64,000 bases of DNA from Sulfurimonas sp. (GTDB taxonomy: Bacteria > Campylobacterota > Campylobacteria > Campylobacterales > Sulfurimonadaceae). The notes beneath the pieces were generated by a model. It was not told the DNA's origin, ran no database searches, and saw only the letters and a program-made list of their open reading frames with translations. Location: the NCBI RefSeq assembly GCF_028714655.1, contig NZ_JAQTLY010000011.1:1-64000 (forward strand), given 5' to 3'. The position numbers were made by a program, and so were the translations under genes. Below, in pieces: positions 1-8,359 of this stretch (position 1 is its first letter; each line of letters starts with the position of its first letter).

Positions 1-509
1 TAAACCATATGCTTAGAGATTTTAAAACACTTAGAACAGGTAAAATTACTACCTCTGTTTTGGATAATGTAAAAGTTGACTACTATGGAACAATGACTGC
101 ACTTGATCAAGTCGGCTCTATCTTAGTGGCAGACGCAACTACTATAATTATAAATCCATGGGAAAAAAATCTTCTTAATGCAATTGACAGCGCTATCTCA
201 AAAGCAAATGTCGGGGCAAATCCAAATAATGACGGCGTTCAAATCAAACTGTTTTTCCCTGCAATGACCGTTGAACAGAGACAAGAATCTGCAAAACAGA
301 TGAGGGGTATGGGTGAGACCGCAAAAGTTGCGATAAGAAATGATAGAAAACATGCTAACGATAAAATCAAAAAACTTGAAAAAGACAAAGCAATAACTGC
401 CGATGAGTCAAAATCCGCTCAAGACAATATACAAAAAATAACCGATAAATTTATTGCCGAAGTTGAGAGTATACTAAAAACAAAAGAAGCGGAAATACTA
501 AAAGTATAA
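1..509 (+). CDS. frr: Ribosome recycling factor, 5' end outside window
   Basis: Ribosome recycling factor splits the post-termination ribosome together with EF-G. The visible reading frame enters from the left edge (in frame as Asn-His before the Met at 9), so that Met is internal and not the start. The [10 protein letters not shown] block, [10 protein letters not shown], the central NPWEK and the C-terminal helix rich in Lys/Glu ([17 protein letters not shown]) are family hallmarks. About 168 residues are visible against a usual 185, so roughly 17 N-terminal residues are missing because of the window boundary. It ends 15 bases before pyrE and probably shares its transcript. Confidence 0.97.
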   Translation, partial: NHMLRDFKTLRTGKITTSVLDNVKVDYYGTMTALDQVGSILVADATTIIINPWEKNLLNAIDSAISKANVGANPNNDGVQIKLFFPAMTVEQRQESAKQMRGMGETAKVAIRNDRKHANDKIKKLEKDKAITADESKSAQDNIQKITDKFIAEVESILKTKEAEILKV

Positions 510-524
510 TATAAGGAACTCTCT

Positions 525-1133
525 ATGGATGTTAAGAAAATATATATGGACTCAAATGCTCTTTTAGAGGGGCATTTTAAACTAAGCAGCGGAAACCATT
601 CACAATATTATCTACAATCTGCAAAAGTTTTAGAAGATCCAAAAACAGCAAAGCTTCTTGCCGACGCACTGGCTCTTCAAATAAAAGAGAGCGGTATAGA
701 GATAGATACGGTTTGCGCTCCGGCTCTTGGCGGGCTAATTGCCGGTTTTGCACTGGCTCAAGCACTTGATGTCCGCTCCATCTTTGCCGAGAGAGTAAAC
801 GGGGAAATGAGTATCCGCCGCGGTTTTGAAGTAAAAGAGGGCGAAAGAGTTTTAATGTGCGAAGATATCATCACAACCGGCGGCTCTGCTATGGAAGCTG
901 CTCAAGTGGTAAAGAGTCTCGGCGGAAAGATTGTAGGTGTTGCCGCTTTGGCAAATCGCGGTTTTTGTAAACGCGAAAACAGCACGGTAACTACAAAACC
1001 CAATTGTAAACTTCCTCAAGATATACCATTTTTTGCGTTAGAGGATTTTACATTTGAGATGTATGCACCCGAAGCGTGTCCGATGTGCAAAGAGGGAAGC
1101 GAGGCTATAAAACCCGGCTCCAGAGGCAACTAA
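525..1133 (+). CDS. pyrE: Orotate phosphoribosyltransferase
   Basis: It transfers the phosphoribosyl group of PRPP to orotate, giving OMP in pyrimidine synthesis. The PRPP-binding signature is [17 protein letters not shown] at about residues 109-125, and the early [15 protein letters not shown] block binds orotate. At 202 residues it is of normal length. The C-terminal tail carries ACPMC, a two-Cys motif typical of the longer PyrE form of this lineage. The ATG at 525 follows an AAGGA ribosome-binding site. It sits between frr and nagZ with short gaps, so it is probably cotranscribed with them. Confidence 0.97.
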   Translation: MDVKKIYMDSNALLEGHFKLSSGNHSQYYLQSAKVLEDPKTAKLLADALALQIKESGIEIDTVCAPALGGLIAGFALAQALDVRSIFAERVNGEMSIRRGFEVKEGERVLMCEDIITTGGSAMEAAQVVKSLGGKIVGVAALANRGFCKRENSTVTTKPNCKLPQDIPFFALEDFTFEMYAPEACPMCKEGSEAIKPGSRGN

Positions 1134-1148
1134 AATTAAGCGCTATCT

Positions 1149-2246
1149 GTGAAACCGATTGCACTTTTTTTAGCACTTCTCTTTTTTTGGCAAAATCTAG
1201 GCGCATCAGCCGATGTGCCTGATGAGAGCGAACTAAAAAAGATGATTGGCAGGATGCTAATCGTCGGATTTGACGGCGAGAGTGTGGATGAAAATAGCAA
1301 AATAGTTTCCCAGATACAAAAATATGAACTCGGCGGCGTAATACTTTTTGACCGCCACTTTCAGGACAGAAGCAAAACAAAAAATATCAGCTCACCGCAA
1401 CAATTAAGCACTCTTACTTCATCGCTAAAATCTTTTGCAAAAAAACCGCTTATCGTCTCTGTTGATCAAGAGGGCGGAAAAGTCGCAAGACTCAAACCTG
1501 CATACGGATTTGACGCAACGCCATCAGCTAAAGTCGTCTCGGAGATGGATGAATATATGACAAAGCATGTATACAACTCTCTAGCAAAAATACTCAAAAA
1601 CAGCGGAATAAATTGTGATTTTGCACCTGTCGTTGATTTGGCGGTAAATCCTCAAAACAAAGTTATTGTCGGACTAAATCGCTCTTACGGAACCGACTCC
1701 AAAGAGGTTGCAAAATATGCAAAGATATTTATAAACTCCCTCAAAAATGAAAATATCATTAGCGTGGCAAAGCATTTTCCCGGACACGGTTCATCGCTCG
1801 GTGATTCGCATGAAGGTTTTGTGGATGTCAGTAAAACTTGGAGTGAAGTAGAACTTGAACCGTATAAGGAACTAATCAACTCCGGCATAGTTTCGATGAT
1901 AATGACCGCCCATGTTTTTAATTCGCAGTTAGATGAAAAGTATCCCTCAACGCTCTCATACAATGTAAACACAAAACTGCTTCGGGATAAACTAAATTTT
2001 AAGGGCGTGGTTGTAAGCGATGATTTACAGATGGGAGCGATTTTGAAGCACTACTCGCTAAAAGAGATTGTTGCATTATCCATAAACAGCGGGGTTGATA
2101 TGCTGCTCTTTGGCAATCAGCTTGCAACTCAAGACATTGATGAGCTTGTAGAGATTATTTTTGCAGGGGTCAAAAACGGCGAAATTAGCTATGAGAGAAT
2201 CTTGGAGTCAAACAAAAGAGTAGAACTCTTGCATAAAAGTTTCTAA
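1149..2246 (+). CDS. nagZ: Beta-N-acetylhexosaminidase (GH3), exported
   Basis: A glycoside hydrolase family 3 enzyme that removes GlcNAc from GlcNAc-anhydroMurNAc muropeptides. The family signature KHFPGHG is at residues 208-214 with DSH at 219-221 (catalytic Asp-His dyad), and the likely nucleophile Asp is in VVVSDDLQMG near 291. The start is GTG at 1149. The first about 20 residues are a clear signal sequence (MKPIALFLALLFFWQNLGASA), whereas the well-studied enterobacterial NagZ is cytoplasmic, so this one probably acts in the periplasm. Its stop overlaps the start of the following symporter by one base, and anmK, amgK and murU follow. Confidence 0.92.
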   Translation: MKPIALFLALLFFWQNLGASADVPDESELKKMIGRMLIVGFDGESVDENSKIVSQIQKYELGGVILFDRHFQDRSKTKNISSPQQLSTLTSSLKSFAKKPLIVSVDQEGGKVARLKPAYGFDATPSAKVVSEMDEYMTKHVYNSLAKILKNSGINCDFAPVVDLAVNPQNKVIVGLNRSYGTDSKEVAKYAKIFINSLKNENIISVAKHFPGHGSSLGDSHEGFVDVSKTWSEVELEPYKELINSGIVSMIMTAHVFNSQLDEKYPSTLSYNVNTKLLRDKLNFKGVVVSDDLQMGAILKHYSLKEIVALSINSGVDMLLFGNQLATQDIDELVEIIFAGVKNGEISYERILESNKRVELLHKSF

Positions 2247-3715
2247 TGCAGAGTGCTTTTTCGACTCTTGACTGGCTTGTGTTTGGTCTCTATTTTTTAG
2301 TTCTAACTGTTACCTCGGTGATACTCAGCCGCACGAAAATAGAATCATCACGCGATTTTTTCATCACTAAGCACCATATGTCAACATTTGCAGTTGCTAT
2401 ATCCGTGATTGCTACTTCTCAATCCGCCGCTACATTTTTAGGCGCTCCGGAGTACTCATATACTCATAACTTTACTTTTATAGGCTTTTACTTCTCGGGA
2501 GTACTCGGGGCTTTTTTTGTAGCTTTTGTGCTTGTTCCGAAATTTTACGAGATGAAAGCCGTCACGGTTTATGAGCTTTTAGAACAAAGATATGGGGAGA
2601 GCGCAAAAAAACAAGCGGGAGTAATGTTTTTGCTCGGGAGAATATTGGCAAGCGGTGCAAGGCTCTACATCGGTGCGCTTGCAATCTCTATGATTTTATT
2701 TAACGATATAGTATTTGTGCATGTAGCTATATCTATTTTCGTTTTGATGGCAGGTTCGGTTGCCTACTCATATTTCGGCGGTATCCGCTCCATCATCCTA
2801 AGCGACATAATCCAAGCAGTTACTTACATTACTGCGGCACTCTCCGTACTTATTTTTCTCTACTACTCGCTTGAAGATGTAGAGATTATAAAAACACTCC
2901 AAGAGCATAATAAACTAGTTTTTATAGACACCTCATTTAGCGGAGAGTTTAGTCTTATCGGGCTTCTTGGCGGATGGCTTTTGCTAAATATCGCGGCTTA
3001 CGGGCTTGACCAAGACCTGACTCAAAGAGTTCTCTGCTGTAAAAACAAAAGCGAAGCGACAAAGTCGCTCTTTATCTCAACGCTTCTAACGGTTCCTATC
3101 GTTATGATTTTTTTAACAATCGGTGCGCTTCTTTATGTTTTTTACCTTCAAAGCAGTGTCGTGCAAAACTTTCATGGCGAAAAAATAACCATTTTTATGT
3201 ACTACATCTTAAATGAGATGCCGGACGGCTTAAGAGGTTTGGTTACAGTCGGAGCAGTTGCAACGGCACTCTCAAGCACAACCTCTGTTTTAGGCGCTAT
3301 GGCATCGGTTGCGGTTGAGGATTTATACAGACCGTGGAAGATGAAAAGAGAAAAAACAGATGAAAAACATTTTATAAAAGCATCAAGATTTGCAGTGCTT
3401 TTTTTCGCACTTGCTCTCTCTTTAATGGCGATAGGAAGTTACTTTTGGCAACGATACAGCAATCTCTCGCTTATTAGTTTTGCACTGGGCGTAATGGCAT
3501 TTACATACACGGGTCTTCTAGGCGTATATTTTTCGGCTATTTTTACTACTCGAGGAAACAAAACAACTGTTTTTTGGGCATTTATCTGCGGATTTATAAC
3601 AGTTTTAGCACTTCAACCATATACTTTCGGAGTAAATTTAGGTTTTTCATGGCAGATAGTTATAGGTACTGCCGTGGCATTTTTAATTACTCAAACCGGA
3701 GCGAAGAATGGATGA
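2246..3715 (+). CDS. Sodium:solute symporter (SSS family), candidate amino-sugar importer
   Basis: A 489-residue inner-membrane protein with about 13 hydrophobic segments. It has SSS-family features such as the YFGGIRSIILSDIIQAV stretch near residues 178-194 and the N-terminal SRDFF region. The family uses the sodium gradient to import sugars, amino acids, vitamins or anions. Substrate cannot be read from sequence. Because it overlaps nagZ by one base and anmK by eight, the inferred substrate is a peptidoglycan breakdown sugar such as anhydroMurNAc or MurNAc. That is a context argument only. Other SSS substrates remain possible. Confidence 0.85.
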   Translation: MQSAFSTLDWLVFGLYFLVLTVTSVILSRTKIESSRDFFITKHHMSTFAVAISVIATSQSAATFLGAPEYSYTHNFTFIGFYFSGVLGAFFVAFVLVPKFYEMKAVTVYELLEQRYGESAKKQAGVMFLLGRILASGARLYIGALAISMILFNDIVFVHVAISIFVLMAGSVAYSYFGGIRSIILSDIIQAVTYITAALSVLIFLYYSLEDVEIIKTLQEHNKLVFIDTSFSGEFSLIGLLGGWLLLNIAAYGLDQDLTQRVLCCKNKSEATKSLFISTLLTVPIVMIFLTIGALLYVFYLQSSVVQNFHGEKITIFMYYILNEMPDGLRGLVTVGAVATALSSTTSVLGAMASVAVEDLYRPWKMKREKTDEKHFIKASRFAVLFFALALSLMAIGSYFWQRYSNLSLISFALGVMAFTYTGLLGVYFSAIFTTRGNKTTVFWAFICGFITVLALQPYTFGVNLGFSWQIVIGTAVAFLITQTGAKNG

Positions 3716-4814
3716 ATTTTACATAGGTGTGATGTCGGGGACAAGCCTTGACGGTATTGATATAGCTTTTTGCGAAATCAAACCGCACAGTTTTGAACTG
3801 CTTTACTCTGCTGCATACCCTTTTGACAAAGAGTTAAAAGTTGATATCCTAAGCGCTATAAATACTCCGACGACTCTAAAGAGCATAGGCGAACTAGACA
3901 CCCGTCTGGGCAAAATGTACGCCGATGCGATAGAGAATTTTATATATGAGAAAAAGATAGATAAACACAAGATAAGCGCTATCGGTCTGCACGGTCAAAC
4001 ACTTTGGCACGAACCAAACAGCGAGTACCCTTTTTCTATGCAATTAGGCAATCCCAGTGTCGTAACGGCTCAAACAGGCGTTAGAGTCGTTACTGATTTT
4101 AGACAAAAAGATATAGCGCTCGGCGGTCAAGGTGCTCCTTTTGCACCTGCTTTTCATAACTACCTATTTTCAAAACTTAACGGCAATGTTGCAGTGCTAA
4201 ATATCGGCGGGATGGCAAATCTAACTATTCTCGGCGATGAACTCATAGGCTACGACACGGGCTGCGGGAATGTTCTTATAGACTACTGGATTTCACAAAA
4301 CAACAGCGTAACTTATGATGAAGACGGAAAATGGGCTAAATCGGGAGTTGTAAATACAGATTTGCTTAAACTTATGCTAAAAGAGCCTTACTTTTCAAAA
4401 GAAGCTCCAAAGAGTACGGGCAGGGAGCTTTTTAACGGAAAATGGCTTAAAAGACAGCTTGAGCTTTTCTCGCTAAAAAGAGGAGGAAATTCTCATATAA
4501 AAAACAGGGATGTTCAAGCGACGCTTTTGGAATTAACGGTACATAGTATCGCAAATGAAGTTAAAAAAACTTCAACCGATTTGCTGATTGTATGCGGCGG
4601 CGGCGTTAAGAACTCTTACCTTATGGAGCGGCTGAAAAACGAACTAAGCGGTATAGAGGTTGTTTCAAGCGATGAGTGCGGGGTAAGCAGTGAGTTTATG
4701 GAGGCTATGGCTTTTGCGTGGCTTGCTTATGAGAGAGTGCACAAAAGATGTGTTAAACTATCCTCCGTTACGGGAGCGTCAAAAGATTCTATTTTAGGTG
4801 CTATATATGAGTAA
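3708..4814 (+). CDS. anmK: Anhydro-N-acetylmuramic acid kinase
   Basis: AnmK opens the anhydro ring of anhydroMurNAc and phosphorylates it to MurNAc-6-phosphate. The N-terminal GVMSGTSLDGIDIAF phosphate-binding block (residues 7-21), the RQKDIALGGQGAPFAPAFH segment and NIGGMANLT are diagnostic of the family. At 368 residues it is full length. ATG 3708 overlaps the symporter stop by eight bases, and the 3' end overlaps amgK by eight bases, indicating translational coupling in one peptidoglycan-recycling operon. Confidence 0.96.
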   Translation: MDEFYIGVMSGTSLDGIDIAFCEIKPHSFELLYSAAYPFDKELKVDILSAINTPTTLKSIGELDTRLGKMYADAIENFIYEKKIDKHKISAIGLHGQTLWHEPNSEYPFSMQLGNPSVVTAQTGVRVVTDFRQKDIALGGQGAPFAPAFHNYLFSKLNGNVAVLNIGGMANLTILGDELIGYDTGCGNVLIDYWISQNNSVTYDEDGKWAKSGVVNTDLLKLMLKEPYFSKEAPKSTGRELFNGKWLKRQLELFSLKRGGNSHIKNRDVQATLLELTVHSIANEVKKTSTDLLIVCGGGVKNSYLMERLKNELSGIEVVSSDECGVSSEFMEAMAFAWLAYERVHKRCVKLSSVTGASKDSILGAIYE

Positions 4815-5745
4815 AATAAAAGAGTGGATACAAACAACTTCTTACAAAAATTATACGATTGAGACTGCACTCGCAGATGCAAGTTTTAGAAAATATTACA
4901 GACTCAGAGACGGAGACAAAACAGCCCTTTTGATGGACTCTTCTTTGGAGCCAGACTCTTTAAAATCGTTTTTGGATGTAACGGCAAGACTAAAAAATGC
5001 GGATGTTAGCGTCCCTAAAATTTTTGAACAAAATATAGAAAACGGGTACATAATTTTAGAAGATTTCGGAACTACACACTATTTGGATCTCTTAAGTGAA
5101 AATAACTTCAAAGCGTTTTACACAAAAGCCATCAATTCGATTTTAAAAATGCAAAAAGCAGATGCATCTGCTCTGCCTCTCTATGATAAAGAGTTTTTAC
5201 ATAAAGAGATGCAATTGATGCAGGATTGGTATATAGAGAAGCTTCTTCGCGCAAAGCTAAACGAATCGCAAAAAGAGCTTATCGCAACTACGCTTGAGGC
5301 TATTTCTGCCATAGTTCTTGAACAGCCTCAAGGCGTTTTTGTACATCGTGATTTTCACTCAAGAAACATAATGCTAAAAAGCGATAACAAAATCGGTATA
5401 ATCGACTTTCAAGACGCAATGAGCGGTGCTATAACTTACGACTTGGTCTCTTTGCTCAAAGATTGCTATGTCGCGTACGATAGAAAAGAGATAAAAAAGC
5501 TGGCATTGGAGTTTCGCGATAAAAAAGGGTTAAAAGTAAATGATGAAACATTTGTAAAATGGTTTGATTTTATGGGGCTTCAGCGACATATAAAAGTGCT
5601 GGGTATATTCTCCCGTCTATATCTTCGCGACGGCAAAAGCGGCTATCTAAAAGATATCCCGCTGACGCTAAAATATGTTATAGATGCGGCAAACAGATAT
5701 GCTGAGACTAAAGAGTTGGCAAGTTTATTGAGCAGTCTAAAATGA
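4807..5745 (+). CDS. amgK: Anomeric MurNAc/GlcNAc kinase, AmgK type
   Basis: An aminoglycoside-phosphotransferase-fold kinase. VHRDFHSRNIML (around residues 180-191) is the catalytic HxDxHxxN motif and IGIIDFQDA the metal-binding Asp motif. In Pseudomonas the AmgK family phosphorylates MurNAc at C1, feeding MurU. The frame is also open from a GTG at 4798, but the ATG at 4807 is preferred because it gives the eight-base overlap with anmK that is common in this operon. The gene overlaps murU by four bases (ATGA). The function is supported by both family and position; other phosphotransferases share this fold. Confidence 0.88.
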   Translation: MSKIKEWIQTTSYKNYTIETALADASFRKYYRLRDGDKTALLMDSSLEPDSLKSFLDVTARLKNADVSVPKIFEQNIENGYIILEDFGTTHYLDLLSENNFKAFYTKAINSILKMQKADASALPLYDKEFLHKEMQLMQDWYIEKLLRAKLNESQKELIATTLEAISAIVLEQPQGVFVHRDFHSRNIMLKSDNKIGIIDFQDAMSGAITYDLVSLLKDCYVAYDRKEIKKLALEFRDKKGLKVNDETFVKWFDFMGLQRHIKVLGIFSRLYLRDGKSGYLKDIPLTLKYVIDAANRYAETKELASLLSSLK

Positions 5746-6404
5746 AAGCAATGATACTCGCTGCCGGACGGGGCGAGAGAATGCGTCCGCTAACAGATAA
5801 AATACCAAAACCGCTGCTTGAGGTACACAAAAAACCGCTTATAGTTTGGCATATAGAAAAGCTGGCATCTCTTGGTTTTAGTGAAATAGTTATAAATATC
5901 GATCATCTTGGGGATATGATACAAAAAGCATTAGGCGACGGCAGAGAGCGGGGAGTAAACTTAATCTACTCGGATGAGCAAAAAAGCGGAGCATTAGAGA
6001 GTGCCGGCGGAATCATCAAAGCGCTTAGGCTGCTTGGAGACGAAAATTTTTTAGTAGTAAACGGCGATATTTGGTGCGACTATGAGTTTGAAAATAACTT
6101 TGATTTAAAAGATGATTTGGCACATCTGATTTTAGTTCCAAATCCGCAACACAACCCGCAAGGAGATTTTGCTCTGCATAACGGCAGAGTTATGAACGAT
6201 GCGGAACAAAAATTTACATTCTCGGGCATAGGATACTATAGCGTAAGATTTTTTGATAATTTAGAGTGCAAAAAAACTCCGCTCGCACCGCTGTTAAGAG
6301 AAGCAGTAAAAAACGACAAAGTCGGAGGTTCTTTATATAAGGGAAGATGGTATGATATAGGCACACCGCAAAGGCTTGCCGAAGCAAACGCTATTTTTGT
6401 ATAA
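5742..6404 (+). CDS. murU: MurNAc-1-phosphate uridylyltransferase, MurU type
   Basis: A nucleotidyltransferase of 220 residues. The signature AAGRGERMRPLTDKIPKPLL is at residues 6-25 and the metal-binding NGDIWCDY follows near residue 106. MurU makes UDP-MurNAc from MurNAc-1-phosphate, bypassing de novo synthesis. The AmgK-MurU pairing with a four-base overlap is the best evidence against the alternative of a glucose- or mannose-1-phosphate nucleotidyltransferase. The phosphatase MupP, which should link AnmK product to AmgK, is not seen in this cluster. Confidence 0.88.
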   Translation: MKAMILAAGRGERMRPLTDKIPKPLLEVHKKPLIVWHIEKLASLGFSEIVINIDHLGDMIQKALGDGRERGVNLIYSDEQKSGALESAGGIIKALRLLGDENFLVVNGDIWCDYEFENNFDLKDDLAHLILVPNPQHNPQGDFALHNGRVMNDAEQKFTFSGIGYYSVRFFDNLECKKTPLAPLLREAVKNDKVGGSLYKGRWYDIGTPQRLAEANAIFV

Positions 6405-6537
6405 ACTGACCGCACCCTTTTGTCTCAGTGCCTTTAAATGTTTTATAATCTTTGTTACCGTCTAAATATGATTGGAAACGAGCGCACTCTTTGCTTTTTA
6501 GGCATATTTTGTTATCGCAAGCTTTATCTACTTCCAT
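6391..6537 (-). CDS. Small Cys-containing protein (48 aa), unrecognised
   Basis: A minus-strand frame of 48 codons with ATG at 6537 and TAG at 6393-6391. It is preceded by AAAGGAG with a spacing of about seven bases to the ATG, a strong ribosome-binding site. The product is hydrophilic, starts MEVDKACDNKICLKSKECAR, and has four Cys (residues 7, 12, 18 and 42), suggesting a small metal-binding or disulfide protein. It has no signal peptide. Its 3' end overlaps the last 14 bases of murU in convergent orientation. I do not recognise the family. The real-gene call rests on the ribosome-binding site and the clean frame filling the gap. Confidence 0.6.
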   Translation of the reverse strand: MEVDKACDNKICLKSKECARFQSYLDGNKDYKTFKGTETKGCGQFIQK

Positions 6538-6613
6538 ATAGACTCCTTTGTTTAATTTTTTGAAATTATAACAAACATATCTATCAATTAATATGCATTT
6601 GATTTTAAAATGT

Positions 6614-6619
6614 TATACT
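6614..6619 (+). promoter_or_regulatory. Probable -10 element of the lytic transglycosylase gene
   Basis: TATACT lies 31 bases before the chosen ATG at 6651, in the AT-rich gap after the divergent small gene. No -35 element is obvious, as is usual for this phylum. Confidence 0.45.
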
Positions 6620-6650
6620 AAAAATATAAAAATAGCAGGATGAGTTGGTA

Positions 6651-7628
6651 ATGATTAAAATATTTTTTGTGCTTCTTTCAAGCACTCTGCTTTTTGCAAA
6701 ACATAACAGCTGTGAATTTCAAAACCAAAATTATACGGAAATTTGTAACAGAACAGTAGAAAACGGTGTTTCGTACGAATATGCAAATAAATTCTTGCTT
6801 TCCAATTTAAAAACACAAAAATTTGACGAGATAAGCTATGAATACCTGCAACCAAAATATATACAGGTTCATAAAAAAAATGAGAAAAAAGCGAACAATG
6901 TACTGGTTAAATATATACCCGAGATGGTAGAACATCTAAAAAAATACAGTGAAGTTTATGATTATGCCGAGGAAAAATACGGCGTAAACCGTGAGATAGT
7001 AGCTGCGATTTTGCTAAAAGAGACAAGACTGGGAAGAATTGTGCCAAAACACGATGCGTTTATTGTTTTTAACACTTTGGTCGTGCGAACAAAACCAAAC
7101 ACGCAAAGAGAAAAGTGGCTCTTAAATATGGGCAAAACCAATATGGTATCCGTCATCACGCATTGTTACAAAAAAGGGGTAGAACCGGATGAGTGCAATC
7201 TGCCTAGCTCATATGCCGGAGCCGTAGGAATACCTCAGTTTATGCCGGAGAGTTTTATATATAGTGAGGGTTACAAAACAGAAATTGCAGATTTGACGAA
7301 GATGGAGGATGCCATCTTGTCTGCAAGTAAATTTTTACATAAAAAAGCCGAATTTACGGAGCTTCTTGACTGGAATAAAATACCCGACATCGTAGATATC
7401 GAATCAAAATGGTATGACTATGAGTTTGAAAACGAAGATGCATCGCTAGTTCACGCAAAAAACAAAAACGGCGATAAAGAGTTTAAATGCTTCACATGCG
7501 ATAAAGAGGAGCTTAATTACTTAAGAGAGTACACAAAAAAAGTCTTGCGTTACAACAACTCCTCAAACTATGCAATCGGAGTTATGCGCTTGGCTTATGA
7601 GGCGCAAAAAGGGCTTAAACAAGAGTAA
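6651..7628 (+). CDS. Lytic murein transglycosylase, MltB-like
   Basis: It cleaves glycan strands to 1,6-anhydroMurNAc ends. The region ILLKETRLGRIVPKHDAFIVFNTL carries the catalytic Glu of the MltB (SLT_2) family, and YAGAVGIPQFMPESF is the conserved substrate-groove motif. The N-terminus has a signal sequence (MIKIFFVLLSSTLLFA). ATG 6651 is chosen because an AGGA lies ten bases upstream; the alternative TTG at 6645 is too close to it. At 325 residues it fits a periplasmic soluble enzyme. It lies beside the recycling operon whose substrate it would generate. Confidence 0.9.
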   Translation: MIKIFFVLLSSTLLFAKHNSCEFQNQNYTEICNRTVENGVSYEYANKFLLSNLKTQKFDEISYEYLQPKYIQVHKKNEKKANNVLVKYIPEMVEHLKKYSEVYDYAEEKYGVNREIVAAILLKETRLGRIVPKHDAFIVFNTLVVRTKPNTQREKWLLNMGKTNMVSVITHCYKKGVEPDECNLPSSYAGAVGIPQFMPESFIYSEGYKTEIADLTKMEDAILSASKFLHKKAEFTELLDWNKIPDIVDIESKWYDYEFENEDASLVHAKNKNGDKEFKCFTCDKEELNYLREYTKKVLRYNNSSNYAIGVMRLAYEAQKGLKQE

Positions 7629-7691
7629 TAACGGCTTTGTCTCCTTTATTATTTTTGCTTTTTCAATCTCTTTTTTTTGTGTTTCATAATT

Positions 7692-7964
7692 TTACTTGTC
7701 TTCCCATTTAAATATGTCAAGAATCACTATCATATCATTATCAATCAAGTAAGGTATTGTATAGCCTTTAAAGATTAAATCCCTAGTATAGGTATCATCG
7801 TAATGTACTGATTGTCTGCATTTAAAAGGCATATTTGTTAAATCTGTTATTTTATTATCTAACTCTCTTTTAAATCTTTTGGCGTTAACAGGATTATTAA
7901 TTGCAATGAACTTCAGTATTGAAAAAAGCTTACTATTAAAAGAGGGATTTTTATTTATTATCAT
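7692..7964 (-). CDS. RelE/ParE-superfamily toxin
   Basis: A 90-residue basic protein with the RelE/ParE layout: an N-terminal helical hairpin (NPVNAKRFKRELDNKITDL), a central turn with Pro (NMPFKCRQS), and C-terminal strands ending IPYLIDNDMIVILDIFKWEDK. Members act as mRNA interferases or gyrase poisons; which one applies cannot be told. It begins four bases after the stop of the upstream 81-residue antitoxin, the usual antitoxin-first order. It is a stand-alone module between the transglycosylase and the sugar cluster. Confidence 0.82.
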   Translation of the reverse strand: MIINKNPSFNSKLFSILKFIAINNPVNAKRFKRELDNKITDLTNMPFKCRQSVHYDDTYTRDLIFKGYTIPYLIDNDMIVILDIFKWEDK

Positions 7965-7968
7965 TGAG

Positions 7969-8214
7969 TTAAAGGCTATTTAACCAATTGTCAATCTCAT
8001 CCATGCCTTGGCTATATGGTACTATTTTCATCTTACCGCTTCTGTACTCTTCTACAGCTTGGGTGACTCTTTCTCTAGCTTCACTTTTAGAAATAGCGGG
8101 ATAGCCGTCATCTAGTACATCCTCCACGATATTAACTTGAGTGTGATTTTGATTTAAAAACGACAGCAATTGACTATAAAACCCATCATCTACATTTAAT
8201 CTTAAAAAATGCAT
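7969..8214 (-). CDS. Antitoxin of the 7.7-kb ParE/RelE-type module
   Basis: An 81-residue acidic protein beginning MHFLRLNVDDGFYSQLLSF. The N-terminal strand and helices look like a small dimerisation/DNA-binding part, and the C-terminal half (ARERVTQAVEEYRSGKMKIVPYSQGMDEIDNWLNSL) resembles a toxin-wrapping tail. Assignment as antitoxin rests mainly on size, acidity and its place immediately before the RelE/ParE-type toxin. It likely represses its own promoter, as is typical of such modules. Confidence 0.72.
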   Translation of the reverse strand: MHFLRLNVDDGFYSQLLSFLNQNHTQVNIVEDVLDDGYPAISKSEARERVTQAVEEYRSGKMKIVPYSQGMDEIDNWLNSL

Positions 8215-8242
8215 TTTTTAAATCCTTTATTTTAATTTCGTA

Positions 8243-8248
8243 ATTATA
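8243..8248 (-). promoter_or_regulatory. -10 element of the toxin-antitoxin operon
   Basis: On the minus strand TATAAT lies 28 bases before the antitoxin ATG, with TTGTCA 14 bases further upstream (short spacing for a -35). AAAGGA precedes the start codon. Confidence 0.5.
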
Positions 8249-8359
8249 GCATATGTAAAATATGACAATTAATGCGAGACGCAATGGATAAAAATAAATA
8301 ATTGAGAGAAAACAAAGAGCCCTGCGGTAGTTATGGGCGGGGTGAAGAAAGATAGGGTT

